From DAINPP01 sp963667315 (GTDB lineage Bacteria; Thermotogota; Thermotogae; MWEM01): a DNA stretch of 64,000 nt. The notes under the pieces were generated by a model. That model did no database searches. It was not told the DNA's origin and saw only the letters and a list, made by a program, of their open reading frames with translations. Shown one piece after another: positions 36,001-44,578 of the stretch. Position numbers and translations under genes: made by a program. The DNA lies in the NCBI GenBank assembly GCA_963667315.1, contig OY763325.1, forward strand, positions 1,984,001 through 2,048,000, given 5' to 3'. The stretch's first letter is position 1. Every line of letters starts with the position of its first letter.

Positions 36001-36885
36001 GGAGAAGATGGTGGTGGAGCAATCAAGGCATTTAATACACCGCTTGTTTTGAATGATTGTGTGTTCACATCAAATAAGGTGAGAGCTGCTGGTGGTGAGG
36101 ACGATTATGAAGTCTATGGACATGGGGGTGCCATTTATTCAACATACGCTACCCTTATCTTGAATGATTGTACCTTTACGTCAAATGTGCTGCACAATGC
36201 TAGTTATTGGACTCCTGTTTATGGGGCTGCTATTTCCGTTCAAACGATGGATTTTTTAAATATTTCCAGCTGTGAATTTGATTCAAATCATATGATCATT
36301 GATGATCTGAATAACACAAGCGGATGTGGTGGCGCTGTCAATGCGGATTATACAGATTTAACGGTAATTGAGTCCTCAACTTTCACCGGCAACAGCGCAA
36401 GTGGTGATTTTGCCGGTGCCGTCAGAATTTATGGTGAGACCTCCGGAGGGGATTCGGTTAAAATCCGCAACAGTTCATTCACTTCAAACAGTTCCATTGG
36501 TCCCTGGAGCGGTGGTGGTGCTTTGGCACTTATGAATATGTCTGGAGCAAGCGAGATTTCCGATTGTGTTTTTGACTCCAACGAAACGAATAAAAATGGT
36601 GGTGCCATCTATATACACACTAAAAATGATTTTGAAATCACAGACACCGTTATAAAAAACAACAGTGCAAATCAAAATGGCGGGGGAATCTATTTGTATT
36701 ATACAAACGGGAGTGATATAACAACCGGAGGCGTCAAATGGGGGCTTGGTGCAACTTCATTGAATAACGCTTTCTCAGTCTCTTCAAATGGTACTTATCA
36801 TGCAACGGCCAATTCGGATGATTCGGTTTATATCACCGGGAACACGGCGGAGAGCGGTAATTCATACACTGGAGTAACCAATTAA
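33034..36885 (+). CDS. Large surface lipoprotein with beta-helix modules
   Basis: This 1283-aa lipoprotein starts at the ATG behind GGAGGG (an ATG 27 nt earlier has no ribosome site). The lipobox is F-T-A-C (Cys19). A family-specific N-terminal domain (about 24-160) is shared with the pseudogene at 24733 and resembles the fragment at 1-142. A sandwich region (about 325-430), one beta-helix/Ig module (about 428-860) like copy B of the giant protein, and a C-terminal Pmp-like helix (about 894-1283; S-F-A-Q-G-E-T-T-A-E-Y-D-T-I, V-L-N-D-C-x-F, G-G-A-I) follow. It lacks the FN3 and SwmB parts of its neighbour. It is probably an adhesin or structural surface protein. The bidirectional terminator at 37111 closes the gene. 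Confidence 0.9.
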   Translation: MKKTVIVVFVVFSLLFTACVQEQKVTAETSLPKVLELSGLSGQYEVEDYTDYGLWLLTIEANALTNKVADADTYYLETEGNVYAIQRNPLNAGQLMIFLPEHFVIENLSSAKITMEQIGQSGSRGDNDDIFIETVYITKDGKEYELTLENYLFMKQASKDTFVYADGKLLRPDYVKSSDGYTYSMQSYYNARQVSEDHDVNGAFSFLKKLENYESYVYVNNPYRAKIEEGTVAVYDPDTRDRVWELGAMGAIDEAATYTYDIADNSNAQTLTLTIKEENLPTKYNQSGEYEIQFKDDATVCSFVNRSGNLYDCVIEYAITDNVDLIKNARFSEASNATQTDIRLKGVNKAYALLITDPATVLKVASGTTVAQMKSYLEAVDGSNQTYTFKTTDGKLSNASILTKNGTLTVTSEYGEPYIAQFEMRVNPTPFVRLETTSKIIWHNTIGDAVTGASESDYSTITVWPGLYRENITFGSKAIHLMSTDPASETVRNTTIIDGMSNGNTILIGNLAGGSMERDGSEEQTIVEGFTLTGGASVLSPTSQRADDSVLGMISAAVAVNREKAIIRNNLITGNGTDTGDGMSNLSGCGIISEYATSTVYSNEIRNNYNVLIASGAAVANGTAEIYDNLITQNTGNMGGGILVTNLEETGVSSRETTDETVAKIYRNTISENTAGVSEYIPGDGAGIYIYKGCSILNANGEKWRHFNSPAASIEFVEGSPAEQRNVYQSNAINTGSDQGTDIMYDESEETPPGTLEISPVTVPEGDLFTLTATYTFAGPTWEGGVELDSAGDVTLAFFDLDTASVTIGDGEKRLLTADEKFSAYTIQIEGITSEAATKVVFQICRKSDTAMPAKAYTLRAIPDADGGSGSAYGNTQTGIASSELTIKVSGPVSFAQGETTAEYDTIQAAVAAISGTSPATLTLNNDLYREGSQIELSFCPALVTIQAAEGKSPVIDGEEQYRPFSLTNSPTVTFKGITFTKGYYELTDGEDGGGAIKAFNTPLVLNDCVFTSNKVRAAGGEDDYEVYGHGGAIYSTYATLILNDCTFTSNVLHNASYWTPVYGAAISVQTMDFLNISSCEFDSNHMIIDDLNNTSGCGGAVNADYTDLTVIESSTFTGNSASGDFAGAVRIYGETSGGDSVKIRNSSFTSNSSIGPWSGGGALALMNMSGASEISDCVFDSNETNKNGGAIYIHTKNDFEITDTVIKNNSANQNGGGIYLYYTNGSDITTGGVKWGLGATSLNNAFSVSSNGTYHATANSDDSVYITGNTAESGNSYTGVTN
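34317..35610 (+). repeat. Beta-helix/Ig module, copy C
   Basis: Copy in the 1283-aa lipoprotein, colinear with copy B of the giant lipoprotein: F-V-R-L-E-T, T-I-T-V-W-P-G, I-H-L-M-S-T-D-P-A-S, T-I-I-D, I-I-R-N-N, W-R-H-F-N-S-P-A-A, P-G-T-L-E-I-S-P, T-A-T-Y-T-F. Confidence 0.75.
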
Positions 36886-37184
36886 CCCGGAAGAAATGAA
36901 ACTGTTTTTAAAATGAGAAAAAAGAACTTTTTATATCAACAGCTATCAAGAAAGTGTTTTCTGAGTTCGTTGTTGTTTTAATCTATTATTGGGGGTATTT
37001 ATTTGGTTTTTCAGCAGCCATAACTTATAAACCGTTAATAAGAAACAATGATTATAACTTATAGTCCATATTCGGGATGTTAATATTAAAATTTACTTAT
37101 AAAGGAATCAAAAAACAGCAGTGAAATAACACCCTGCTGTTTTTCATTTATTCAAATATTAATCATTCAGTCACAAAATGCGCT
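36886..37184. other. Convergent intergenic region
   Basis: Rightward lipoprotein and leftward FAD operon meet here. Apart from the terminator at 37111-37146 it is AT-rich and without a visible gene. Confidence 0.4.
37111..37146. terminator. Bidirectional terminator between convergent operons
   Basis: AAAAACAGCAG (37112-37122) pairs with CTGCTGTTTTT (37135-37145), with T runs on both strands. It can stop both the lipoprotein transcript and the leftward gyrB-to-FAD run. Confidence 0.82.
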
Positions 37185-37394
37185 TCAATTCTTCTCTGCA
37201 TTTCTCAGACAATCAAATGGATTATCGACGCCGATCAAACCGACACCATCCTCATAGAATCCATCAACTACATATCCGGAAGATGCTTCCGCCAAAAGCC
37301 TGCCAAGTGAACCGCTCGCGTAATCACCTGTATAGAATTCTCCTGGGCTGTTATCAAGGTCTGGCAGTAAGTTCTTAAAGGCATCTGAAAACAT
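37185..37394 (-). CDS. Small hypothetical protein after the FAD subunit gene
   Basis: A 69-aa acidic frame begins 9 nt after the FAD-subunit stop and is the last gene of the long leftward run. I do not recognise it. It has no signal peptide or membrane helix; the sequence around G-D-Y-A-S-G-S-L-G-R and G-V-D-N-P-F-D-C-L-R-N-A looks like part of a folded protein rather than random translation. It could be a coupled small subunit or the leftover end of a decayed larger partner. The ribosome site is weak. Confidence 0.45.
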   Translation of the reverse strand: MFSDAFKNLLPDLDNSPGEFYTGDYASGSLGRLLAEASSGYVVDGFYEDGVGLIGVDNPFDCLRNAEKN

Positions 37395-37403
37395 TGCTCA
37401 AGC

Positions 37404-38207
37404 CTATTTCAGCTTTAAAAGACTCCTTTTGACAAACACCTTCAGAAGTTCTTTCCTGTATTCACCGGAAAGATCAAATCCGTCAGAAACACTCGCCTTT
37501 TCAGATATGTTCGCCAGCATTTCAGCTTTATTTTTTAATTCCTCAACGCTTTTCCCCTTCAACGCTTCTTCGAGTATATTGAACCGTACGGCAAGTCCCG
37601 GACGTGCCCCATAGGCTGCTCCGGCTTCTTTTACAACACCCTCTGCAATTTCTGCGCAAAGGTAAAAATTCAGCTGCGAGACATCATAATCCGTCTTCGT
37701 CATATGCTGAAAAACGCCAAAATTGAACCGGGTATCGAAGAGAATTGACAGGATGATGGGTTTGGATTTCCCATGCAGATAGTCTTCGAGGGAAACGATT
37801 CTTTCTTCACCGTCGTATACTCTCAAAGATGCCTTCAGAGCCAGGAAAAGCGTCACAACATCCGACCAGCCGTATTTCTGTGCAATAGAACCGGAGATGG
37901 TGGACATATTTCTGATCTGATTGGTTCCGACTTTTTTCAAAACCTGCGTAATCGAATGACCGTCCATATCATCGATGAGCTCGTTGATCTTCATCCCGCC
38001 ACCGATTTCAAATTGACTATCCGTTTCAATCACGGAATCGGGAAGTACATGCTGTATATCGATGAGGATTTCTGTTCGCTCATCTTCTCTCAAGGCGGTT
38101 GAAACACCCCCGGAGGTAAAAAGTGCCTTTTCCCTGTTGTTCATGTAAAGGTCCCATGCCTGTTCAAGGCTTTGTGCTCTGACATACGCTTTAAGATTCT
38201 GAAGCAT
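37404..38207 (-). CDS. FAD-binding subunit of a molybdopterin dehydrogenase type (XdhB/CoxM-like)
   Basis: This 267-aa protein matches the FAD-binding subunit of xanthine/CO dehydrogenase-type hydroxylases: an N-terminal T-S-G-G-V-S-T-A-L flavin loop (usually A-G-G-T-D), the middle motif N-Q-I-R-N-M-S-T-I-S-G-S-I (usually I-R-N-x-A-T-x-G-G-N) and the C-terminal S-G-E-Y-R-K-E-L-L-K-V-F-V-K-R. The family passes electrons from iron-sulphur subunits to NAD. No molybdopterin or 2Fe-2S partner is nearby, and both flavin motifs are altered, so the role is uncertain. The ATG lies behind GGGGG and overlaps the end of the previous gene by 17 nt. Confidence 0.75.
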   Translation of the reverse strand: MLQNLKAYVRAQSLEQAWDLYMNNREKALFTSGGVSTALREDERTEILIDIQHVLPDSVIETDSQFEIGGGMKINELIDDMDGHSITQVLKKVGTNQIRNMSTISGSIAQKYGWSDVVTLFLALKASLRVYDGEERIVSLEDYLHGKSKPIILSILFDTRFNFGVFQHMTKTDYDVSQLNFYLCAEIAEGVVKEAGAAYGARPGLAVRFNILEEALKGKSVEELKNKAEMLANISEKASVSDGFDLSGEYRKELLKVFVKRSLLKLK

Positions 38208-40059
38208 CAAAATAACCCCCTTTTAATTCCACCTGATGATCCGGTATATAGGCATCAAGCGTCTTTTTCATGTCATTTTTGTCTCTGCAGATACACAGAT
38301 CATACATCTTTTCCATCAAACCCGCTATCTCTTCAGGAGACATATGCTCTTCTTCAATCACCCGGTATATTTTCGGATTCTTCGTTGACAATGCCTTTTC
38401 CTTATCAAGGAAAAGTTCCTCATATAGTTTTTCCCCCGGTCTGATACCGGTATACTGAATCTCAATATCCTGCCCCGGAATCAACCCGGCAAGTTTTACC
38501 ATGTTGTCCACAAGATCCTTGATATAAATCTGTTCTCCCATATCCAGGATAAAGAGATCCCCGTTCTTCATAAAGCTGGATGCCTGAATGACCAGTGAAG
38601 AGGCTTCCGGTATCGTCATAAAGAAACGTCTCATATTGGGATCCGTAATGGTAATCGGTCCACCGTTTTTAATCTGTTCCTTGAATTTGGGAATAACGCT
38701 TCCCCTGCTGCCAAGAACGTTCCCGAATCGAACAACGGAAAAGATCGTTCCCCGGTTCTTATTTGCAACGGCTCTGAGATACATTTCCGCCAGCCTCTTG
38801 GAAGTGCCCATGATAGAGGTGGGATTAACCGCTTTATCCGTTGAGATGAGTGTAAAACGTTCCACGCCGTGCCTGACGGCAATATCCACCAGTTTCTTCG
38901 TTCCCATGGAATTAACCCTGAAGGCTTCCGACGGATTTTCCTCCATCAGCGGAACGTGCTTATGCGCCGCACAATGATAGACCACCTGCGGTTTATGATC
39001 TTTGAACAATCGATCAACGGCTTCCTCATTCGTGATATCGGCGATGATTCTGACAAATTCTATCGCATTCGCTTTGAGCAGGGGGGCGAATTTCCCGGAT
39101 ATCTGATAAATACTGTTTTCTCCTCTGCCAAGTGCCACGATTTTCTTCGGTTTCATAGCGATTAGCTGCTTGGTGATCTCACCACCGATACTGCCGCCCG
39201 CTCCGGTTATGAGTATCGTCTTGTCTGTATTGGCAGCTTCCATCTCTTTCAGATCTATTCTGACGGGATCTCTTCCCAAAAGGTCTTCAATGGCAACATC
39301 ACGAACATGTTCCGTTCTCACCTCATCTTCAAGCATCTCGGAAATTGAGGGCAAGACCTTCAAATGAACCGTCTTGAGATCAATATGCGAGGTGATGATC
39401 TTCATCTGGGCTGAATCGGCACTTGGGATGGCAACGATGATCTCATCAAGCCCCTTTTCACTGATAATCCTGTTCACATCGGCGATAGGACCCATAACCG
39501 GAACCCCTCTGACATTTCTCCCGATCTTTCTCCTTGAATCGTCAATAAAGACTTCTACCTTCATCCCGCGGTTTCGCTTTCTGATATCTTCAAGCAGCAT
39601 GATCCCCGCCTCGCCGGCACCCATGATGCCTATTCGGCGTTCAACATCCCGGCCTTTTTTCTGATACTTTCTCCGGACATACCAGCTCCACCATATTCGG
39701 CTCAACAGGACGGCAAAAGCCCCCCCGAGAAACTGCATGATGCCAACGGAACGCGGCATGACAAAGGGAAAGACCAAAACCACCAGCAGATTCATGAAAT
39801 AGGCAACGGCTATACTCTTGAAGATCTGAACGATCTCATCATTCCCCATATAAGCCCAAACGGTCTTATACACCCCAAAAAGGAAGAAGGAAAGACTGGC
39901 TACACCGGATGCAATTAACACTGCCGGAAAATAATTCCCGATTGAGGCAAAATCCCAGCCGAATCGAATAAAAAGGGAAAGGATTCCGGCACACAACATC
40001 ACTGTAAAATCGACTGTCACTAAACTGATTCTTCTCAACATATAACGCTTTCTCACCAC
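38191..40059 (-). CDS. CapD/WbpM-type membrane nucleotide-sugar 4,6-dehydratase
   Basis: This protein of about 622 aa has four N-terminal membrane helices (within about 10-125), a Rossmann-like middle domain (about 140-215, G-I-M-G-A-G-E-A-G) and a C-terminal SDR domain starting T-G-A-G-G-S-I-G-G, with the catalytic stretch S-T-D-K-A-V-N-P and M-G-T-S-K-R. Such enzymes dehydrate UDP-GlcNAc-type sugars for capsule, O-antigen or glycoprotein synthesis at the membrane. The frame opens with GTG codons overlapping the HD gene stop (40059 or 40056); the ATG at 40041, with GGTGAG 11 nt upstream, is another reasonable start and would remove six residues. Confidence 0.88.
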   Translation of the reverse strand: MVRKRYMLRRISLVTVDFTVMLCAGILSLFIRFGWDFASIGNYFPAVLIASGVASLSFFLFGVYKTVWAYMGNDEIVQIFKSIAVAYFMNLLVVLVFPFVMPRSVGIMQFLGGAFAVLLSRIWWSWYVRRKYQKKGRDVERRIGIMGAGEAGIMLLEDIRKRNRGMKVEVFIDDSRRKIGRNVRGVPVMGPIADVNRIISEKGLDEIIVAIPSADSAQMKIITSHIDLKTVHLKVLPSISEMLEDEVRTEHVRDVAIEDLLGRDPVRIDLKEMEAANTDKTILITGAGGSIGGEITKQLIAMKPKKIVALGRGENSIYQISGKFAPLLKANAIEFVRIIADITNEEAVDRLFKDHKPQVVYHCAAHKHVPLMEENPSEAFRVNSMGTKKLVDIAVRHGVERFTLISTDKAVNPTSIMGTSKRLAEMYLRAVANKNRGTIFSVVRFGNVLGSRGSVIPKFKEQIKNGGPITITDPNMRRFFMTIPEASSLVIQASSFMKNGDLFILDMGEQIYIKDLVDNMVKLAGLIPGQDIEIQYTGIRPGEKLYEELFLDKEKALSTKNPKIYRVIEEEHMSPEEIAGLMEKMYDLCICRDKNDMKKTLDAYIPDHQVELKGGYFDASES

Positions 40060-41525
40060 CTGGTGGTCAGTTCAAGACCATCTTTAAAATCGAGCAGGGA
40101 ATATTTGTTCAGCAGATCGCGGATATCACTCATGATATATATCCTGACAATCTGAACCAGCTGACCCGATACGGATTGATAAAAGGCACTGTTTTTAAGA
40201 AAGGTTTCAAAATCCACCAATTCGGAATCTGTCCTGCCCGTTCTGAGATAGACTTCGTTGACGAGAAATTCAGCCGGATGTGCCAGTGTGAGTTTATAAG
40301 GGGTGTCTATCTTGAAATACAAGGAGGGATTGTTACAGATGTTCTCAAGTTCCTCCCTGTCGGCTTTCTTGATCTCTTCTTTCTTCAGGCGTTTCCCGAT
40401 GCTTTCTATGATGGATTCAATCCGCTCTTCACCCACACTCATCGCAACCCTGGTCGGATCCATACCGGTGATACTGAATGACAATTCTACGATACTCTTC
40501 CACAAGCGTCTGAGCTTATAATTCTGCATGATCCTAAAGGCTTCACGGATGTCATCAGCCGCTTTCCCTTCAAAAGTGTCAATCTGATTGAATTTTTCCC
40601 TGATGGAATAGTACAGCCAGCCTTCTGTCAGTTCACAGAATTTTGTTACATCCTCAATATAACTGCCAATATCCAGAAAATCATATGAAAGCTCAAGTAC
40701 ACGTTGTATCATCAGATCCGCTGCCCTTGCCGTCTTATGAAAATAGACATTCTTATACATCATAAATCTTCCGAAAAGCACACGGTATATACTATCCATA
40801 ATCTTTTCATTATAGGTCAGTCTTTTGATGCCATTTTTCTCTATGATCTTTGAACTTCTTACGATCCTCTGAAGGTCAAGTGTTCCGTATTCCGGTGTAC
40901 CGCAGTAATGGGCATCTCTCAATACAAAATCAATACGGTCGGCACCGAGTGGCCCCTGAACGATGTTGAAGTCCGCCGTCCCTTCATGCTCCCCGTCAAA
41001 AATCTCGCAAACTTTTTTCATCACACAAAAAAACGCTTCCTGAAGGGATAGTTCGACAACAGAATCCCCTATGATATCCTTCAGATCTTCAATAACGTTG
41101 CTGCGCCACTCCTCTTTCATGGCATTATCGTACACCTGAAGCATCTCAAGGGGCATCAATTCCAGCAGCAGTCTTTCACGCTGCTCATCATGCCCATCTT
41201 TCAACCCCGCCTTGACATACGCCACTTCATCAAACTGATGACTGTAGGGGCCGTGCCCAATATCGTGTAACAGGCCGGCAAGCCGAAGTAAACGACTCTT
41301 GCCCTTGTCAAATCCGAGATGGTCGGCATACATTCCGGAAAGGTGCATCACGCCAAGTGAATGTAGAAATCTCGTATGTGTAGCCCCGGGATAAACCCGC
41401 TCGGCACCACCAAGCTGAGAGATTTCCCGCAATCTTTGTATCGGTTTTGAATCAACACAAAGTATTTCCAGAGGTGACAACAACACCTCTCCATAAACCG
41501 GATCTCTGGATACCCTGTATTTCAT
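40053..41525 (-). CDS. HD-domain phosphohydrolase (COG1078/dGTPase-like)
   Basis: This 490-aa protein has the HD signature: H-S-L-G-V (His55), H-D-I-G-H-G-P-Y-S-H (His87-Asp88) and the later D-R-I-D-F aspartate, in the arrangement of the COG1078 and dNTPase families. The neighbouring sequence R-D-A-H-Y-C-G-T-P-E-Y-G-T is typical of COG1078. It should cleave phosphate from nucleotides or nucleotide second messengers; the substrate is not evident. The ATG follows GGGGGTT; the stop overlaps the sugar dehydratase start. Confidence 0.88.
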   Translation of the reverse strand: MKYRVSRDPVYGEVLLSPLEILCVDSKPIQRLREISQLGGAERVYPGATHTRFLHSLGVMHLSGMYADHLGFDKGKSRLLRLAGLLHDIGHGPYSHQFDEVAYVKAGLKDGHDEQRERLLLELMPLEMLQVYDNAMKEEWRSNVIEDLKDIIGDSVVELSLQEAFFCVMKKVCEIFDGEHEGTADFNIVQGPLGADRIDFVLRDAHYCGTPEYGTLDLQRIVRSSKIIEKNGIKRLTYNEKIMDSIYRVLFGRFMMYKNVYFHKTARAADLMIQRVLELSYDFLDIGSYIEDVTKFCELTEGWLYYSIREKFNQIDTFEGKAADDIREAFRIMQNYKLRRLWKSIVELSFSITGMDPTRVAMSVGEERIESIIESIGKRLKKEEIKKADREELENICNNPSLYFKIDTPYKLTLAHPAEFLVNEVYLRTGRTDSELVDFETFLKNSAFYQSVSGQLVQIVRIYIMSDIRDLLNKYSLLDFKDGLELTTRW

Positions 41526-41545
41526 TTTATAACCCCCAATGGTTG

Positions 41546-42844
41546 CTATTCAACCCGTAAATCTTCTGAATATTCTAATATTTCATTTTCCAGAACGACT
41601 TTGATATTGACCCTGTAGATGCCCGTCTGCTGGAATACCAGCTCTTTCCATTCCGTTGAATCAAAGATCTTTCGCTTTGAAAAAGCCGGAAGGATAACAT
41701 TAACAGTTCCTTCCTGATATTCGGTATACCGGTAAAGGACGGCACCATTCAATTCGATTTCGAAGATAAATCCCTTTATCCTGTCATAAAGATCCTCACC
41801 GGAATCATTCGCAAGATTGATCTCCGCGGTATAAGCCTGACCAACCCTGACACTCTTAAGGGTATACGGTAGAATTCTTATCATACCCGGAACGGCGGCT
41901 GTGTTGATCGAGTGTACAGAAACATTGTATTTTTTTTCATTCAATTCGTTATTCATAAAATAAGAGATGTCCAGGGTATAGATTCCCGTTTCGGACGGAA
42001 ACGCCAAATCTCCAAGGATGATATCCAGCTTTTCCCCCGGTTTCAGGAGGATATCCCTAATAACAGCGGGATTCTTAAAGATCTCCGATTTGAGAATCCC
42101 CTCGTCTTTAAGGGAAACGCGATAGGTTCCAAGGTTAAACTCCTTCAAATCAGGGGAATGATTCGTAACACTGAGATAAACAGGCATCGTCTGACCCGGA
42201 AGGGCAAAATCATTAAAGAGTCTGACCGTCATATCCACATTTTCATTGATGATGAGTGTCTTTTTCAATTGAACATAGTGCTCATCAACGTAAAAATCCG
42301 AATGGATGGTATACGTCCCCGGATCAATATTTAACTCTGGATTTTCCCTCAGAAAATCGTAAACATCCCTCGATTCATATTCAGCCATATCAATCGTCAG
42401 ATTTGCTGGATAACTGAAGGCGTAAACCTGCTCCCCTTTTTCCGATACAATCGAAAATCTGAAATCCTTAAAAACAAAATCATGCACAGAGGCCGTTATA
42501 TTCGAGACTTTAATTTTGATAATATTTTCTTCCCCGTAATCCAGTTCATCCGCTGCAAGAATCTTAAAGACAAGGGGATCCAGTCGACTGATATAATCGG
42601 AAGAAATCACATCCGTTCGATTGCCAAACAAAAGCCAAATAAGGGCAAAGAGGGCAATAAAAATCGCACCAAAACCCGTGAAAATAAGTCCCCGCTTTCT
42701 TTCACGACTTTTGGTGTAATTGAGTTTTTTATTCTTCTCTTTCAATTCCTCCAGCATCTTCTCTGGGGATCTTGAATGATAATTAATATTTTTAGATACT
42801 ATCTTTTCATCGGTTTTTTTTTTACGTTTTTTTCTATCAGGCAT
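41546..42844 (-). CDS. Membrane-anchored protein with three BsuPI/Ig-like repeats
   Basis: This 432-aa protein has a very basic cytoplasmic N-terminus (R/K-rich, first about 55 residues), one membrane helix (about 57-77) and an outside part of three similar beta-sandwich units of about 115 residues, each with a pattern of N-x-S/T, V-Y-x-Y/F, a proline-glycine turn, and G-x-Y-x-L/I. This resembles the BsuPI proteinase-inhibitor fold. The function is unknown; it may bind envelope proteins. ATG 42844 overlaps the PilB stop by 8 nt (ATGCCTGA) and has GAGGG 9 nt upstream, so it is coupled to the pilus/secretion ATPase. Confidence 0.7.
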   Translation of the reverse strand: MPDRKKRKKKTDEKIVSKNINYHSRSPEKMLEELKEKNKKLNYTKSRERKRGLIFTGFGAIFIALFALIWLLFGNRTDVISSDYISRLDPLVFKILAADELDYGEENIIKIKVSNITASVHDFVFKDFRFSIVSEKGEQVYAFSYPANLTIDMAEYESRDVYDFLRENPELNIDPGTYTIHSDFYVDEHYVQLKKTLIINENVDMTVRLFNDFALPGQTMPVYLSVTNHSPDLKEFNLGTYRVSLKDEGILKSEIFKNPAVIRDILLKPGEKLDIILGDLAFPSETGIYTLDISYFMNNELNEKKYNVSVHSINTAAVPGMIRILPYTLKSVRVGQAYTAEINLANDSGEDLYDRIKGFIFEIELNGAVLYRYTEYQEGTVNVILPAFSKRKIFDSTEWKELVFQQTGIYRVNIKVVLENEILEYSEDLRVE

Positions 42845-44576
42845 TAATCGCAACCCTCTTTATTTCGTCGATCGTCGTTTTACCCTCCAGAGATTTGATA
42901 ATCCCGTCTTCAAACATGGTTCTCATTCCCGCTTTTCTTGCACTTTCCTCAATCAGTCTTTCCGGCGCATTTTCCACCATCAGTTCACGCATCTTCTTAT
43001 CAACAATCAGTACCTCATGAATACCGCTTCTGCCTTTATATCCGGTCTTTCGACAGGATTGACAGCCTTTCCCGGTATATTCATAGTATTCCTTTTCATT
43101 CGGAAGCAGCAACTTCGCCATTTCCCTGTATTCATGATTCAGAAGCGGTTTCTTCGTCTTACAGTTCGGACAGATCGATCGCACCAATCGCTGGCCAAGA
43201 ACCCCGAGAAGGGAAACACCCAGCAAATCGGGTTCCACCCCAAGGTTCAGCAATCTGCTGACCGCAGCGGATGCCGTGTTGGTATGAAGCGTACTGAGCA
43301 CAAGATGCCCTGTCATGGACGCTTCAATGGCAAGCTGTGCCGTTTCCTTGTCTCTGATTTCTCCGACCATGATGATATCCGGATCCTGTCTGAGGATGGC
43401 CCTCAGAAAACGGGCAAAGGTCAAGCCAATCTCCGAATGGGTCTGACACTGGTTTACACCTGTGATACTGTATTCAACCGGATCTTCCACCGTGACGATA
43501 TTGGTGGTGATCTTTTTCAGATGATTGATGATGCCAACGAGTGATGTCGATTTACCGCTTCCGGTAGGGCCTGTCACAAGGATCATCCCATAGGGGAAAT
43601 TGAGAAGATATTCAAGCCTCTGAAAATTGTACTCTGAAAAGCCCAGATCAACGAGTCGCTTGTTAGAATTGGAAACCTTCAACAACCTCGTCACAATTTT
43701 TTCCCCGTGAACGGTCGGCATCGTTGATACCCTGAAATCGAATTGTTCCCCTTCATTCTTGAGGAAGAACTTCCCGTCCTGAGGCAATCTTCTTTCCGCA
43801 ATATCCAGATCGGAAATGATCTTAATCCTGGAAAGAACGCTGTTATGAAGCTTAACGGGATATTCCGCCATCTTCCTCAACATACCGTCTATCCTGTATC
43901 GAACCCTGACTTCCTTTTCATACGGCTCGATGTGAATATCACTGGCATCCTGTTCAATCGCCTCTTTGATGATCTGATTCACCAGGGTGATGATCGGACC
44001 GGAATTGCCGGAATTCTTTTCTTCCGCCGTAATCGATAAATCAGAAAGATCCATCACATTTTCTTCAGTCGTCTCGCCAACTGATTCAATAGAGCCTTTA
44101 AACACCTCATCCAATTGAATATTACTGCCGAAATATTCCTTCAACAGCAGATCAAGCTGTGGTTTCGGTATAACGATAAAATCCGGCTCCAGATCGGTCA
44201 TGAATTTTATACTCTTCTGTATCTTGCTGATATCGGAAACCATGTCCGTCAGCAACTGAAGGTCCCTGCCGATTTTTTTATAGGGAACAACACGCCACTT
44301 TTCACAATTGGCTTTCCCAACCATCGACAGGAGATCTGAACTGAATTCAAGTTCTGCCGTACTGTTCATATATTCCAATCCGTATTGCTGAGAGAGTGCC
44401 TGCCCAATCTGTTCCCAGGTCACATAGCCTTTCTCAACAAAAATCTGACCCAGGGGCTTCTTTTCCTGTTTCTGCAGGTCTATTGCGAGTTGAATATCCT
44501 TATCCGTTATATACCCCGCATCTTTTAAAATCTCACCCAATCGCTTGTACTGAAACTTTCGCCCCTTAGCTGCCAA
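42837..44576 (-). CDS. GspE/PilB-type assembly ATPase with MshEN domain
   Basis: This 579-aa ATPase has an N-terminal MshEN module (R12-L-G-E-I-L, then P-L-G-Q-I-F-V-E-K-G-Y) of the type that binds cyclic di-GMP, the GspE core with Walker A G-P-T-G-S-G-K-S-T (336-344), the Asp box, Walker B (I-I-M-V-G-E-I-R-D) and His box (S-T-L-H-T-N), and a zinc-type C-P-N-C with a later C-Q-S-C-R-K-T-G-Y-K-G-R. It powers assembly of type IV pili or a type II secretion pseudopilus. No other pilus gene is in the window; here it sits inside the division operon. TTG start with GGAG inside the end of ftsZ, 2 nt downstream of its stop. Confidence 0.92.
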   Translation of the reverse strand: MAAKGRKFQYKRLGEILKDAGYITDKDIQLAIDLQKQEKKPLGQIFVEKGYVTWEQIGQALSQQYGLEYMNSTAELEFSSDLLSMVGKANCEKWRVVPYKKIGRDLQLLTDMVSDISKIQKSIKFMTDLEPDFIVIPKPQLDLLLKEYFGSNIQLDEVFKGSIESVGETTEENVMDLSDLSITAEEKNSGNSGPIITLVNQIIKEAIEQDASDIHIEPYEKEVRVRYRIDGMLRKMAEYPVKLHNSVLSRIKIISDLDIAERRLPQDGKFFLKNEGEQFDFRVSTMPTVHGEKIVTRLLKVSNSNKRLVDLGFSEYNFQRLEYLLNFPYGMILVTGPTGSGKSTSLVGIINHLKKITTNIVTVEDPVEYSITGVNQCQTHSEIGLTFARFLRAILRQDPDIIMVGEIRDKETAQLAIEASMTGHLVLSTLHTNTASAAVSRLLNLGVEPDLLGVSLLGVLGQRLVRSICPNCKTKKPLLNHEYREMAKLLLPNEKEYYEYTGKGCQSCRKTGYKGRSGIHEVLIVDKKMRELMVENAPERLIEESARKAGMRTMFEDGIIKSLEGKTTIDEIKRVAINA

Positions 44577-44578
44577 AT

